From the NCBI GenBank assembly GCA_964530325.1, contig CAZHAX010000002.1, positions 248,001 through 312,000 of the forward strand: a stretch of DNA of 64,000 nt, given 5' to 3'. Each line of letters begins with the position of its first letter. The stretch's first letter is position 1. The notes beneath the pieces were generated by a model, which did not search any database, was not told the origin of the DNA, and saw only the letters and a program-made list of their open reading frames with translations. Made by a program: the position numbers and the translations under genes. Of this stretch, positions 41,258 to 50,829 are shown piece by piece. Origin of the DNA: CAZHAX01 sp964530325. Its GTDB lineage: Bacteria; Chloroflexota; Anaerolineae; B4-G1.

Positions 41258-43693
41258 ATGATCAGAAGGCTCCAATATGTCATCTTGGTGCCACTTGTTG
41301 CCAGTGTCGTTCTCGGCGGCTGCACCTGCGGCACGGCTCCGGACGGGGCTACACCTGCCCCTTCCCCGGCGCCGACCGACTCCCCCTCGGGGTGGGGCTC
41401 AGCGCTGCTGGTCGATATCCCCGCCGCCGCCTGGACCCGCCCTATCGGCCTGCCCTACGATGACCCCGGCCATCCCTACGTCCTCTACCCGATGATCGAC
41501 GATGGCGCCTGGGGCGGTGTGCCGCTAGGCGGGTTGGGCGCCGGCTCCATCGGCCGCACACACGGGGGCGACTTCGCGCGCTGGCACCTGGACCTGGGCA
41601 CGCACCGCTTCGAAACAATCGCCGCCAACCAGTTCTCCGTCTTCGTTGCTCAAGGCGAAGATACTCAGGCTCACGTTCTGTCCGCTTCGCGTCCTTCGAT
41701 CCTGCGTGATTGGAACTGGGACTTCCCAGCCGGAGCCGGCACCTACTACGCACTCTTCCCCAGGGCCTGGCTCGCCTACGACTGGGATCAGCTCCCGGTG
41801 CAGCTGGTGCAGAAGCAGCTCTCGCCGGTCATCCCCGGCAACTACCAGGAGAGCAGCTATCCAGTCGGCGTCTTCGAGTGGACCGCGGCGAACCCGACCG
41901 AAGAGGCGCTGACCCTTGGCCTCATGTTCACCTGGCAGAATCTGGTGGGCCACGATTGGTATCGCGATCTCGATGGGGGCAACTACAACTACGCCTTCAA
42001 CGAGGACGGTGTCATCGGAGTAGTCCTGACCCGGCCAGGCGAGGTGGTCACTGAGGAGTGGGATGGCTCCTTCGCCATAGCCACGGAGGAGCAGCAGGGA
42101 GTGGAAGTGAGCTATCGCAGCCGTTTCGCCACGCGCGAGGGCACCGCGGTATGGTCGGACTTCTCCGGCGACGGCCGTCTGGACAACGTGGATGACAGCT
42201 CACCCGCCAGCGGTGAATACGTTGCCGCTGCGCTGGCAGTAACGGTTGACCTGGAGCCGGGTGAGGAGCGCACGATTCCCTTTGCCTTGGCCTGGGATTT
42301 CCCAATCACCGAGTTCGGCTCCGGCACCCAGTGGTACAAACGGTACACCGCCTTCTACGGCAAAACCGGCCGTGAAGCGGCCACGATCGCCTCCGACGCG
42401 CTGGCCCGATATGCAGAATGGGATGCGGCGATCGAACAATGGCAGCAGCCCATACTGGACGACCCTGCGCGGCCGGAGTGGTACAAGACTGCGCTGTTCA
42501 ACGAGCTCTACTACCTGGTGGACGGGGGCACGGTCTGGGAGAACGGGCAGGTGGGTGGAGACCCTCCAGCCGGCGACACCGGCCACTTCGCCTACCTGGA
42601 GACGTTCGACTATCTCTTCTACAACACCTTCGACGTGCACTTCTACGCCTCCTGTGCGCTGGTCCAGCTGTGGCCTGAGCTTCAGAAGCAGCTGATCCGG
42701 GACTTCGCGGCCACGGTTGACATTAGCGACCCCACGACGGTGCGCATCGGGGCCAGCGGCGCGCTGGTCGAGCGCAAGGTCGCAGGGGCGGTGCCCCACG
42801 ACCTGGGATCACCGGAAGAGGACCCTTGGCTGCGCGTCAATGCCTACAACTGGCAGAACATCAACATCTGGAAGGACTTGAACAGCAAGTTCGTGCTGCA
42901 GCTGTGGCGCGACTACGTCTTCACCGGTGACGAGCAGCTTGTCCGCGATTGCTGGGGAGCCGTCGTACGGGCCCTCGACTATCTGCACGGCTTCGACCGG
43001 GACGGCGACGGGCTGCCGGAGCACGACGGCGTTCCCGACCAGACCTACGACACCTGGCCCATGACGGGCGCCAGCGCCTACGGCGGTAGTCTTTGGTTGG
43101 CGGCGCTTGAGGCAGCGGTTGAGATGGGGGAACTCGTCGGAGACGGGGATAGCGTCGCTCTCTACTCTGGCTGGCTGGCGGCCGGCAAGGTCTCCTTCGA
43201 GGAGCTGCTCTGGAACGGGGAGTACTACGACTACAACTCAGGTGCCTGTTCCTACAGGAACAGCATAATGGCGGACCAGCTTGCGGGCCAGTGGTACGCG
43301 GACGCAACCGGGCTGGAGCCAATCGCTCCCGGCGAGCACATCTCGTCGGCGTTGGAGAAGATCTACCGGTTCAACGTTCTCCAGTTCCAGGACGGGCAGA
43401 TGGGCGCGGTCAACGGTATGCGCCCGGACGGCACGGTCGATACGTCGGGAGATCAGTCTCAGGAGGTGTGGACCGGCACGACCTACGCGCTGGCCGCCCT
43501 CATGCACCATCGAGGAATGACCGAGGAAGCCTGGGCTACGGCCTGGGGGATCTACAACGTCACCTACAACCGGGGCTACTGGTTCCGTACTCCGGAGGCA
43601 TTCACCATTGACGGTGACTACAGGGCCAGCATGTACATGCGGCCCTTGAGCATATGGGCGATCGAGCATGCTCTGGAAGCAGGGACGCCGTAG
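41258..43693 (+). CDS. GH116 glycoside hydrolase, lipoprotein
   Basis: An 811-residue surface lipoprotein (signal peptide, lipobox VVLGGC, then a short Pro/Ser/Thr spacer) of family GH116, the family of GBA2 and bacterial beta-glucosidases/xylosidases. It has the two-domain layout: N-terminal beta-sandwich (GGVPLGGLGAGSIGRTHGGDF) and (alpha/alpha)6 catalytic domain. The likely nucleophile is Glu448 (FAYLETFDYLFYNTFD) and the acid/base Asp594 (PDQTYDTWP). ATG 41258 follows GGGGAGGAGAGG. Larger frames upstream run through the GH94 gene. It could trim oligosaccharides at the cell surface before uptake. Confidence 0.9.
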   Translation: MIRRLQYVILVPLVASVVLGGCTCGTAPDGATPAPSPAPTDSPSGWGSALLVDIPAAAWTRPIGLPYDDPGHPYVLYPMIDDGAWGGVPLGGLGAGSIGRTHGGDFARWHLDLGTHRFETIAANQFSVFVAQGEDTQAHVLSASRPSILRDWNWDFPAGAGTYYALFPRAWLAYDWDQLPVQLVQKQLSPVIPGNYQESSYPVGVFEWTAANPTEEALTLGLMFTWQNLVGHDWYRDLDGGNYNYAFNEDGVIGVVLTRPGEVVTEEWDGSFAIATEEQQGVEVSYRSRFATREGTAVWSDFSGDGRLDNVDDSSPASGEYVAAALAVTVDLEPGEERTIPFALAWDFPITEFGSGTQWYKRYTAFYGKTGREAATIASDALARYAEWDAAIEQWQQPILDDPARPEWYKTALFNELYYLVDGGTVWENGQVGGDPPAGDTGHFAYLETFDYLFYNTFDVHFYASCALVQLWPELQKQLIRDFAATVDISDPTTVRIGASGALVERKVAGAVPHDLGSPEEDPWLRVNAYNWQNINIWKDLNSKFVLQLWRDYVFTGDEQLVRDCWGAVVRALDYLHGFDRDGDGLPEHDGVPDQTYDTWPMTGASAYGGSLWLAALEAAVEMGELVGDGDSVALYSGWLAAGKVSFEELLWNGEYYDYNSGACSYRNSIMADQLAGQWYADATGLEPIAPGEHISSALEKIYRFNVLQFQDGQMGAVNGMRPDGTVDTSGDQSQEVWTGTTYALAALMHHRGMTEEAWATAWGIYNVTYNRGYWFRTPEAFTIDGDYRASMYMRPLSIWAIEHALEAGTP

Positions 43694-43779
43694 CTGCAGC
43701 GATGGTACCAGGGCCGGAATGGCTGAGGCGGAACGCGTGTCGGCGGTGAGTCGTATGGCGCGGGTATCCGGCGCAGTGC

Positions 43780-43808
43780 TTGTCGTGAGGTCCCTATTCT
43801 GGTACAAT
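43780..43808 (+). promoter_or_regulatory. promoter of the clan GH-A lipoprotein gene
   Basis: TTGTCG (43780-43785), 17 nt, TACAAT (43803-43808), TGG just upstream of the -10. Transcription would start near 43815, only about 2 nt before ATG 43817. Confidence 0.7.
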
Positions 43809-43816
43809 CCCATCGA

Positions 43817-45220
43817 ATGGACGCCCGAGCTATGTGCTTCAGACTTCCGTCTATCCTGATCGCCCTGCTGGCATTGGGCACGGTTCTGAGCGCCTGCGCC
43901 CAGTTGGGCGGCCCCACGGACACGCCGGCCCCACCCACTGCCACGCCGACTCCTACGGTGCTGCCCACCTGGACCCCCGTTCCCACGCCGGTCCCTGGTG
44001 CTCTGTACGTCGATGCCAGCCGAGGACTGGGTCCGATCAGCCCCTACGTCTACGGAACCAACTACGGCCCCTGGGTCATTGTTCCCTACGACTTGCTGCC
44101 GCAGGCGGAAGCTGCGGGAATTGAGTTCCTGCGCTACCCTGGGGGAGAGTGGGGAGACGAGAACGATCTGCAGGGGTACCAGATCGACCAGTTCATCGAC
44201 CTGGCCCGCCGCATGGGGGCGGAGCCCAACATCTGCGTCCGCCTGGCCGGCGGCACTCCAGAGCAGGCGGCCCAGCTGGTACGATATGCCAACGTAGACA
44301 ACGACTACGACGTCGTCTATTGGTCGATCGGTAACGAGCCGAACCTCTACGGAGATGAATACGGCACAGTGCAGCACAGCGCCGAATGGCGGGCCATCGC
44401 CGAGGCCATGCTGGAGGTCGATCCGGACATCCTGCTCATCGGTCCCAACGTCACCGGCTATACCGGTAACACTGCCACCGACCCGAAGGACGACGAGGGC
44501 CGCGATTGGATGCGCGAGTTCCTGCTGGCCAATGGAGATCTGGTCGACGTGGTGATGATTCACCGCTACCCCTTTCCAACGTCAATCACGGCCTCGCCCG
44601 CCACGGTCGATCAGCTGAGGCGCAATGCCCACGAATGGGATAGCATCATCCCCAACCTGCGCGGTCTGATCCGGGAGACGACCGGACGCGACATTCCGGT
44701 GGGCATAGGGGAGATCAACTCCCATTGGACCCATGTCTCCTATGGCGAGGCCACGCCGGATTCGTTCTACAACGCTATCTGGTGGGGAGACGTCCTCGGG
44801 CGCCTGATCCGCCAGCGCGTCGAGATCGTGGCCCATTTCATCCTCCAGAGCAGCGGCTCTCAGGGCGGGTGGGGGCTTCTATCCAGATTCGAGGTGCGGC
44901 CTTCCTACTACGTGTACCAGGTCTACAAGGAACTGGGGAGTGAGCTGGTCTACGCCTCGTCGGACGATCGGGACGTCTCTATCACAGCTGCGTTGCGCGA
45001 GGACGGTGCCTTGACGCTCGTCATCGTCAATCTGGGGTCCCAGGAGGCAGAGCAGACCCTGCTGTTGAGCGAAAGCACGCCGTCGGGGCCGGTCGAGGTG
45101 TGGCTGTTCGACGCGGACCACGAGTTCGAGAAGACGGGCGAGCTGGCGATCGCGAGCGGCGACACGATCTTGTTGCCTGTCCAGTCGATCACGCTTATGG
45201 TATTGCCCGGAGTGGAGTAG
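43817..45220 (+). CDS. clan GH-A glycoside hydrolase, lipoprotein
   Basis: A 467-residue lipoprotein: signal peptide with lipobox VLSAC, a Thr/Pro stalk (TPTPTVLPTWTPVPTPVP), then a (beta/alpha)8 domain. Acid/base Glu174 in SIGNEPNL and nucleophile Glu299 in GIGEINSHW are the clan GH-A pair. A C-terminal beta-domain follows. The family is not certain; GH39-, GH44- or GH51-like enzymes are the nearest by appearance, so the substrate could be xylan, glucan or arabinan. ATG 43817 would make a nearly leaderless mRNA; ATG 43832 is the alternative. It is in the polysaccharide locus after the GH116 gene. Confidence 0.82.
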   Translation: MDARAMCFRLPSILIALLALGTVLSACAQLGGPTDTPAPPTATPTPTVLPTWTPVPTPVPGALYVDASRGLGPISPYVYGTNYGPWVIVPYDLLPQAEAAGIEFLRYPGGEWGDENDLQGYQIDQFIDLARRMGAEPNICVRLAGGTPEQAAQLVRYANVDNDYDVVYWSIGNEPNLYGDEYGTVQHSAEWRAIAEAMLEVDPDILLIGPNVTGYTGNTATDPKDDEGRDWMREFLLANGDLVDVVMIHRYPFPTSITASPATVDQLRRNAHEWDSIIPNLRGLIRETTGRDIPVGIGEINSHWTHVSYGEATPDSFYNAIWWGDVLGRLIRQRVEIVAHFILQSSGSQGGWGLLSRFEVRPSYYVYQVYKELGSELVYASSDDRDVSITAALREDGALTLVIVNLGSQEAEQTLLLSESTPSGPVEVWLFDADHEFEKTGELAIASGDTILLPVQSITLMVLPGVE

Positions 45221-45262
45221 CGGGCCGCCACCTGCTCAGATTCGTACGCCAGCACGTGGGCA

Positions 45263-45283
45263 GCCTGCCTGACTGCGGCAGGC
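45263..45283 (+). terminator. hairpin behind the clan GH-A gene
   Basis: GCCTGCC (45263-45269) and GGCAGGC (45277-45283), 7-nt loop, with further flanking complementarity. The rest of the gap up to 45681 contains no gene I can support; an open frame runs upstream from the sigma factor start but its sequence does not look like protein. Confidence 0.6.
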
Positions 45284-45681
45284 GCTGGTGAAACAGACCA
45301 CGCTGGGACGCTTCCGGAGATCACCAAACTGACCTGCATAGAGGCCGGGGCGGCCGTATGCCGCATCACTGGCTGGGCGCCCGGCCTCAGGGCCGCGAGG
45401 CTTGCCCATCGGACGAGCAAGAGCCTCGGTTCCAGAGGGCGGAAGGGCGACGTGACGTGAAATCGACACGGGCGCTCAAGTGCAATAGAGTCTTGTTCTG
45501 GCTCTGCCGGTCGTCAGGGCTCGGCAAGAGCGAGGCCCGGACGGTGGGCCGGGGCGAGGACGAGGGCGGGTGCGGATGTGGTGGCTGTCGGGTGGCAGAG
45601 GCCCTGTCCGCGGTCATACAGCGGATAGCGGGAACGGCCGAGGCCGGTCAGCGAGGGCGGGGAGAGAGGCCGAACAGCGGC

Positions 45682-46284
45682 ATGGATGGTAAGGAGGCCG
45701 GTGGTGATCCTGCCCTCAAGGCCGAGTGGACCGACACCGCTCTGATCGATGCCTGCCTCGCCGGTGACGAAGAGGCGTGGCGGGCACTCGTCGAGCGGTA
45801 CAGCCGGCTGATCTATACGATTCCCCTGCGGTTTGGCTTCTCCCGGCCCGTCGCCGACGAGGTCTTCCAGGAGACGTGTTTGGTGCTGCTGGAGAAGCTG
45901 GACAGTGTGCGCAACCGGGAGCGGTTGAGCGCGTGGCTGGTGACCGTGACTCGCCGCGCCTGCATCCAGCGCTGGCGCCAACGGCGCTCGGTTCAGGAGG
46001 TCGGCCTGCTCGAGGCGGACGGCCCCCTTGATCAGGAGTTGGAGGATGACATCGTTCGCGTCGAGCGGCAGCATCTGCTGCGCCGCTCCTTGCAGCGACT
46101 GGGGCGTCGCTGCAAGCAGCTCATCGACGCCCTGTTCTATGAGACGCCGCGGCCCTCATACGAGGAGATAGCGGAGAGACTGGAGATGCCGGTGGGCAGC
46201 ATCGGGCCCACGAGGGCACGCTGTCTGGATAAGCTGCGGCGGCAGCTCGCCCAGATGGAGAGAGAGCAGGCGCACGATGCCTGA
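45682..46284 (+). CDS. ECF-type RNA polymerase sigma factor
   Basis: A 200-residue sigma-70 family factor with region 2 (LVERYSRLIYTIPLRFGFSR, VFQETCLVLLEKLDSV, SAWLVTVTRRACIQRWRQRR) and region 4 (RRSLQRLGRRCKQLIDALFY, then PSYEEIAERLEMPVGSIGPT), no region 1 or 3, so ECF type. ATG 45682 gives the normal length; the frame is open further upstream but with non-protein-like content. Next on the strand come a zinc-finger protein and a TPR-CHAT protease, which together look like a signal-controlled sigma system. Confidence 0.9.
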   Translation: MDGKEAGGDPALKAEWTDTALIDACLAGDEEAWRALVERYSRLIYTIPLRFGFSRPVADEVFQETCLVLLEKLDSVRNRERLSAWLVTVTRRACIQRWRQRRSVQEVGLLEADGPLDQELEDDIVRVERQHLLRRSLQRLGRRCKQLIDALFYETPRPSYEEIAERLEMPVGSIGPTRARCLDKLRRQLAQMEREQAHDA

Positions 46285-46804
46285 CTCCCCCGGCTGGCGC
46301 TGCTGCGGGCGCCCGACTGGCCAGGACGGCGCGGCATAGTACGTTGGTCCTACCCCTACTAATGGCGGTATTTTCCCGCTCCTCGCGGCCTCTGTATCAT
46401 GGAAAAGAGGGCACGGAAGGCTCCTTAGGTCCGACGGGAGTTCCGCTGCTTGGCCTGGACTGGATGGCCGTAGAAAGCGCAGCTGAGGAGGGCCGAAGGG
46501 ATCATGCCGTAGGCGGCGGCCGCAGCCGAGGCCCGTGCTGCGGGGTAGTCGCTCTAGATAGTGCCCACGGTGCCCGCCCAGAGCAGGCGAACGCAAGCGA
46601 CCCATAAGAGAACAAGGTATTGCCGAGAGTCGGGTTGTCTTGTATACTGAAGAAGCAGGCAGAAGCGCCTGTCCGCGGCGGGCGGGGAACGGCCTCATGG
46701 TCTGAGGCCGGGCGCCGCCCCTTTCTGATTGGGCCCGAGAAGCGGGCCGGCAGGTGTAGGCGTAGCGGTGCTGTCGGAGTAGGCGCGATGTCTGGGGTGA
46801 GCCA
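46285..46804 (+). other. 520-bp gap between sigma factor and zinc-finger genes
   Basis: Up to 46619 I see no gene. The promoter and leader hairpin described separately fill 46620-46804. The gap means sigma and the zinc-finger protein are probably in different transcripts. Confidence 0.45.
46620..46720 (+). promoter_or_regulatory. promoter and leader hairpin of the zinc-finger/CHAT operon
   Basis: TTGCCG (46620-46625), 17 nt, TATACT (46643-46648). The leader holds GGGCGG/CCGCCC (46680-46685, 46715-46720) around GGCCTCA/TGAGGCC (46691-46697, 46703-46709), followed by CTTTCT. This two-part stem may attenuate transcription or tune translation. Confidence 0.6.
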
Positions 46805-47410
46805 ATGGACCACGTGAGCTTTCAGAATCTAGTCGAATACGCCGAAGATGAGCTGGGAGCGAAGGAGAGAGGCGAGGTCGAATCACATGTTGCGGCCTGT
46901 TCGCGGTGCCAGGAGCAGTTAGGCGCGGTGCGCAGGATGCTGGAGGATCTGAGAGCCGGAGAGCTCTCATCGCCACCGCAAAGCGTGCTGGCCCGTGTCT
47001 GGTCCGCTTTCCGCCGCAAGAGGGCGCGGTCGGAGGGCAGGCTGCCCCTATTGGCAGCCCTGCGGTTCGACAGCCGGGCCAGGATGGCGCCGGCGGGCGT
47101 GCGCGGCGCGCCCCAGGAACAGCAGCTGCTCTTCTCGCAGGATCAGCTCGACCTCGATCTCCAGATCGTGAAGGACGTCGCAGCTGCCACGTTCTTCCTG
47201 CGTGGTCAGGTGCTGGATTGTGAGCCGCCGCCGGAAGGGCTTGAGGGGATAGAGGTGCGTCTTACCGACGAGACAGGGACAGAGAGGCGCAGGGTGACCG
47301 ACGAGCTCGGTCGCTTCGCCTTTTCGGACCTCGGTGACGGCAGCTACTCGCTGCGGGTGGTCTTCGAGGATCACGACACGATAGTCGAGACCGTCGTCAT
47401 CGAGGCTTGA
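46805..47410 (+). CDS. soluble zinc-finger (anti-sigma-like) protein with beta-sandwich domain
   Basis: A 201-residue protein. The N-terminus is a zf-HC2 anti-sigma type zinc finger with His28-x3-Cys32-x2-Cys35 (HVAACSRC). A charged linker of about 80 residues follows, then a C-terminal ~75-residue beta-sandwich of the carboxypeptidase-regulatory/CnaB type (LEGIEVRLTDETGTE, RFAFSDLGDGSYSLRVVF). Unlike most anti-sigma factors it has no membrane segment. It lies between the sigma factor and the TPR-CHAT gene, so it may hold the sigma factor inactive until cleaved or bound. Confidence 0.83.
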   Translation: MDHVSFQNLVEYAEDELGAKERGEVESHVAACSRCQEQLGAVRRMLEDLRAGELSSPPQSVLARVWSAFRRKRARSEGRLPLLAALRFDSRARMAPAGVRGAPQEQQLLFSQDQLDLDLQIVKDVAAATFFLRGQVLDCEPPPEGLEGIEVRLTDETGTERRRVTDELGRFAFSDLGDGSYSLRVVFEDHDTIVETVVIEA

Positions 47411-47596
47411 TCATACTGTTCGGGCTCCTGTGGCCGAGCCCGGACAACTTACGCAATCGGAGGGGTGTCGCTCTAGGTGGAGAGGGCGGCCTCTACCCGG
47501 TCTGCCAGGTGGCCGAAGAGGGCCTGGCTTCCTCTAAAGGCCGGGTATGGGGCTGCTTCGTGTCCATAGTGAGGCCGTTCCTGTTGGCAGGCTCCA

Positions 47597-50578
47597 ATGG
47601 ACGATAAAGTCCGGGCCCTCCTGTCGCTGGAGACCAGTGAAGCGCGCCGTTCCTGGCTGGAGCAGAACGCCCCGGTCAAGGATGGCGCGCTTCTGTCTGC
47701 TCTCAGGGACGAGGCGGAGCGGTGCCGGCTCGACGATCCGCATACGGCGCGCTCTCTTGCCGAGGCAGTAGCGGATGCGGCGCACGTTTGGGGCGATCCG
47801 GAGACACGGGCCGTCGGCATGCACATCGAGGCATATGTCTGCATGGCCCTGGATCAGCACCAGGCAGCGCTGGAGCTGTACGAAGGGGCAGCGGCGCTCT
47901 ATCGCTCCCTGGGGATGGGGCTGGAGGCGGCTCACGTTGCTGTTGGCAAGCTTGCGACGATGATGTATCTGGGGGCCTATGAGAACGGTCTGGCTCTCGC
48001 GGAGTGGGCTTGTACCGCCTTCAGGGCGGCTGGTGACCAGCTGGCCCTGGGCAAGACGACGATGAACCAGGGCAGCATCCTGGCGAGATTGGGCCGCTTT
48101 GATGAGGCGCGCGCCAGGTATGCTGAGGCGCGGGGCATCCTTGCCAGCATTGGGGATTCGTCCCTCTTGGCGATGCTAAACGTGAACGACGCCAACGTAT
48201 TGACCGAGCTGGACGACTTCCGGCAGGCTGGGCGCCTGTTCGAGCAGGCACGGGCCCACTTCGAAGCTGAGGAAATGGCCAGCGCCGTCGCCCAGGTGGA
48301 CCAGAACCTCGGCTACCTGTACTTCGCTCAGGGCGACTACCAGCAGGCCCTGGCCACCTTCAACCGGGCCCGCCAGGAGTACCTCAACCTCGGCAGCAGG
48401 AGCGAGGTCGCCTACGTCGACCTGCACCGCAGCGACGTCTACCTGGCGCTCAACCTCTGGCAGGAGGCGGTCCAGCGGGCTCGTGAGGCGCGGCCCGTCT
48501 TCGAGGCGGCCGAAATGGCATGGGAGACGGGGCGGCTTTGGCTGAACGAAGCGGTGGCCATGGCCCGCACGGACGGAGGGCCAGCCCGCATCGACGCGCT
48601 CAACAGGGCGCGGGTCGTCTTCGAGCAGCAGCATAACGCTCTCTGGCTGGCGACGGTCGACCTGTACCAGGCGACTTTCGACTGGCGCCGGGGGCAGGTC
48701 ATCCCGGCACAGGAAGCCGCCCTGCGGGCCCGCGCTGTGTTCGAGCGAGAAGGGCTGCGCAGCCGGGCAGCCCAATGCGAGATCGTGCTGGGGGAGATCA
48801 GGCTGGCGAAAGGGGATGCTAAGGGGGCGGCCGACCACTTCGCGCGAGGCCTGGCAGTGCTCGAGGGGGCAGACGTCCCGGCTGTGGCCTATGCCTGCCG
48901 CTATGGGCTGGCAAGGACGGAACAGGCGATGGGACGGGCGGAGAGAGCGCTGTTCCACTACCGTCAGGCAGTCGAGGACGTCGAGCGGCTGCAGGCCGCG
49001 ATAGGCGCCGAGGACTACAAGATCGGATTCTTGAGTGACAAGCTGCGGGTCTACGAAGGGCTTGTCCTTCAATCGCTCGACCTGCGCACCGAAGAGGGCG
49101 TCCGAGAGGCATTCGAGACGGTGGAGCGGGCGAAGTCGCGCGCTCTGCTCGATGCACTCGCCGGCGAACCGCCGGCTCCGTCCAGCTCGCCAACCGAGAC
49201 CGAGCTGACCCAGCAGATGGACCGGCTGAAGACGGAGCTGAACTGGTACTACACGCGATTGAACGAGCCGCGAGCAGAGGAGGACGGCCAGCCGGCGCAG
49301 CGCTTGCCGGAGCTGATCGACGCTATCACCAGCCGGGAGACGGAATTGAGGCAGCTCTTGGATCGATGGCGCTCTCCGGACCTGGCCACTGCGCCCAGCA
49401 ATCCGGTCTGGACGGTCACGCCGGAGCAGGTTCAGGCCGTCCTGCCGAACGGTATGACGCTTCTGGAGTTCTACACCGCCGGCGAAGAGGTCATCGCCTT
49501 CGGGCTGACGCAGGACCGGCTGTGGACTCACAGGCTGCCTGGCTCTTCCGCCGAGATCAGCGATGCTTTGGCTGAGATGCGCTTTCAGATCAGCAAATTC
49601 AGCTACGATGAGTCGTATCGCGCCCGGCACGCAGAAGTGCTGCGGCAGGGAATGGACGATGCCCTGGGGCGGCTGTACGACTCACTGCTGTCGCCGATCG
49701 CTGCCCAGCTGGAGGGGGATACGCTGGTCGTCGTTCCCCACGGCGTCCTCCACTACGTACCCTTTCAGGCCCTGTACGACGGTGACCGATACCTTATTGA
49801 TCACAAAACTGTATCCTATGCGCCCAGCGCAACGATTCTGCACCGGGCTCTCACCCGCGCCACGCCGACCAACGGTCGGCAGCCGTTGATGCTGGGCCTG
49901 TGCGATGAGACGATCCCCTACGCCCGTCGGGAGGTGGAGTTGATCTCCGAGGTATTCCCCGATGCCGATGTGCGTTTGGGCGATCGGGCGACGGTAGAGG
50001 GCCTGATGGAGAACGAGTCGCAGCCGGCTTTCCTTCATCTGTCAACGCACGCCACGTTCCGCGCCGACAACCCGCTCTTCTCCGCCGTCAAGCTCGCTGA
50101 TGGCTGGGTCAGCGTCAACGACATTTACGGTATGGCCGGCTCGGCGCCTCTCGTAGTTCTGAGCGCCTGCGAGACCGGCAGGAGCCAGGTTACCGCGGGC
50201 GATGAGCTCGTCGGCCTGTGCCGGGGCTTTTTCCGCGCCGGTGCCCGATCGCTCGTCCTGAGCCTGTGGATGGTCGACGATACGGCGACCGCGGATCTGA
50301 TGGGCCGATTCTACGAGGAGCTGCAGGCGGGCCAGCCTGTCAATCGCGCTTTGCGGGCCGCGCAGCTCGAGATCAAGTCCCGGCTGGGCCATCCTTACTA
50401 CTGGGCTCCTTTTGTCATGACCGGAGACACCCGTACTCGCTTGCGGCCGTCTGTTACTCGTGCGGCGGCAGCCGGGCAGAGCAGATCGCGCCGAGCCGCT
50501 GGGCGCATCGCAGCTCCTGCTGGGGCGACGCGCGGTGGCACCAGGGAGGTGGTAGAGTCTCCCGTGCTTGCGTTCTAA
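47597..50578 (+). CDS. TPR-CHAT caspase-like protease
   Basis: A 993-residue cytoplasmic protein. Residues 1-~480 are tandem TPR-like helical repeats (for example QVDQNLGYLYFAQGDYQQAL), a protein-interaction scaffold. A linker of charged helices follows. The C-terminal ~270 residues form a CHAT domain with catalytic His818 (FLHLSTHATF) and Cys858 (VVLSACETG), the caspase-like dyad, and VLSLWMVDDTATADLM after it. The C-terminal ~45 residues are Ala/Arg/Gly-rich. CHAT proteins cleave partners after a signal acts on the repeats. The neighbouring zinc-finger protein is the natural candidate substrate. Confidence 0.9.
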   Translation: MDDKVRALLSLETSEARRSWLEQNAPVKDGALLSALRDEAERCRLDDPHTARSLAEAVADAAHVWGDPETRAVGMHIEAYVCMALDQHQAALELYEGAAALYRSLGMGLEAAHVAVGKLATMMYLGAYENGLALAEWACTAFRAAGDQLALGKTTMNQGSILARLGRFDEARARYAEARGILASIGDSSLLAMLNVNDANVLTELDDFRQAGRLFEQARAHFEAEEMASAVAQVDQNLGYLYFAQGDYQQALATFNRARQEYLNLGSRSEVAYVDLHRSDVYLALNLWQEAVQRAREARPVFEAAEMAWETGRLWLNEAVAMARTDGGPARIDALNRARVVFEQQHNALWLATVDLYQATFDWRRGQVIPAQEAALRARAVFEREGLRSRAAQCEIVLGEIRLAKGDAKGAADHFARGLAVLEGADVPAVAYACRYGLARTEQAMGRAERALFHYRQAVEDVERLQAAIGAEDYKIGFLSDKLRVYEGLVLQSLDLRTEEGVREAFETVERAKSRALLDALAGEPPAPSSSPTETELTQQMDRLKTELNWYYTRLNEPRAEEDGQPAQRLPELIDAITSRETELRQLLDRWRSPDLATAPSNPVWTVTPEQVQAVLPNGMTLLEFYTAGEEVIAFGLTQDRLWTHRLPGSSAEISDALAEMRFQISKFSYDESYRARHAEVLRQGMDDALGRLYDSLLSPIAAQLEGDTLVVVPHGVLHYVPFQALYDGDRYLIDHKTVSYAPSATILHRALTRATPTNGRQPLMLGLCDETIPYARREVELISEVFPDADVRLGDRATVEGLMENESQPAFLHLSTHATFRADNPLFSAVKLADGWVSVNDIYGMAGSAPLVVLSACETGRSQVTAGDELVGLCRGFFRAGARSLVLSLWMVDDTATADLMGRFYEELQAGQPVNRALRAAQLEIKSRLGHPYYWAPFVMTGDTRTRLRPSVTRAAAAGQSRSRRAAGRIAAPAGATRGGTREVVESPVLAF

Positions 50579-50736
50579 ACGTGGTCAACTCGGGGCGACG
50601 GCCTGGGCCGCCTGGACGCGTATCCGTTTGGCACGGGATGAAGGGACCTGATCGCGATTGTGGGCGCCGCATCGGCGGTGCCCTGAAGGCGTGGTGAGCT
50701 GGGCTTGATGGCGGCACGCTCGTGAGCGGCGGCGCC

Positions 50737-50789
50737 CTGCCCCGAGGGGGGCAGCGTTCTCTCCGCGATGTGGTTCAGCGCGGAGAGAA
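50737..50789 (+). terminator. two hairpins behind the CHAT gene
   Basis: CTGCCCC/GGGGCAG (50737-50743, 50748-50754) followed by CGTTCTCT, then a perfect 11-bp stem TTCTCTCCGCG/CGCGGAGAGAA (50757-50767, 50779-50789), 11-nt loop. They separate the CHAT gene from the protease gene; the second may belong to the leader of the latter. Confidence 0.65.
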
Positions 50790-50829
50790 GTGGCGGAGCG
50801 CCGTGTCTGGGCGTGCGAGGAGGTGGAGT

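Noticed and set aside
45358..45681. N-terminal Cys/Gly-rich extension of the sigma factor
   Set aside because: The open frame upstream of ATG 45682 reads as non-protein-like sequence through a terminator-proximal region; ECF factors of normal length start at 45682.
45682..50578. A complete type III-E CRISPR (Craspase) system
   Set aside because: TPR-CHAT and sigma factor are present, but there is no gRAMP-like effector, Csx30 homologue of usual size, Csx31 or array in the window.
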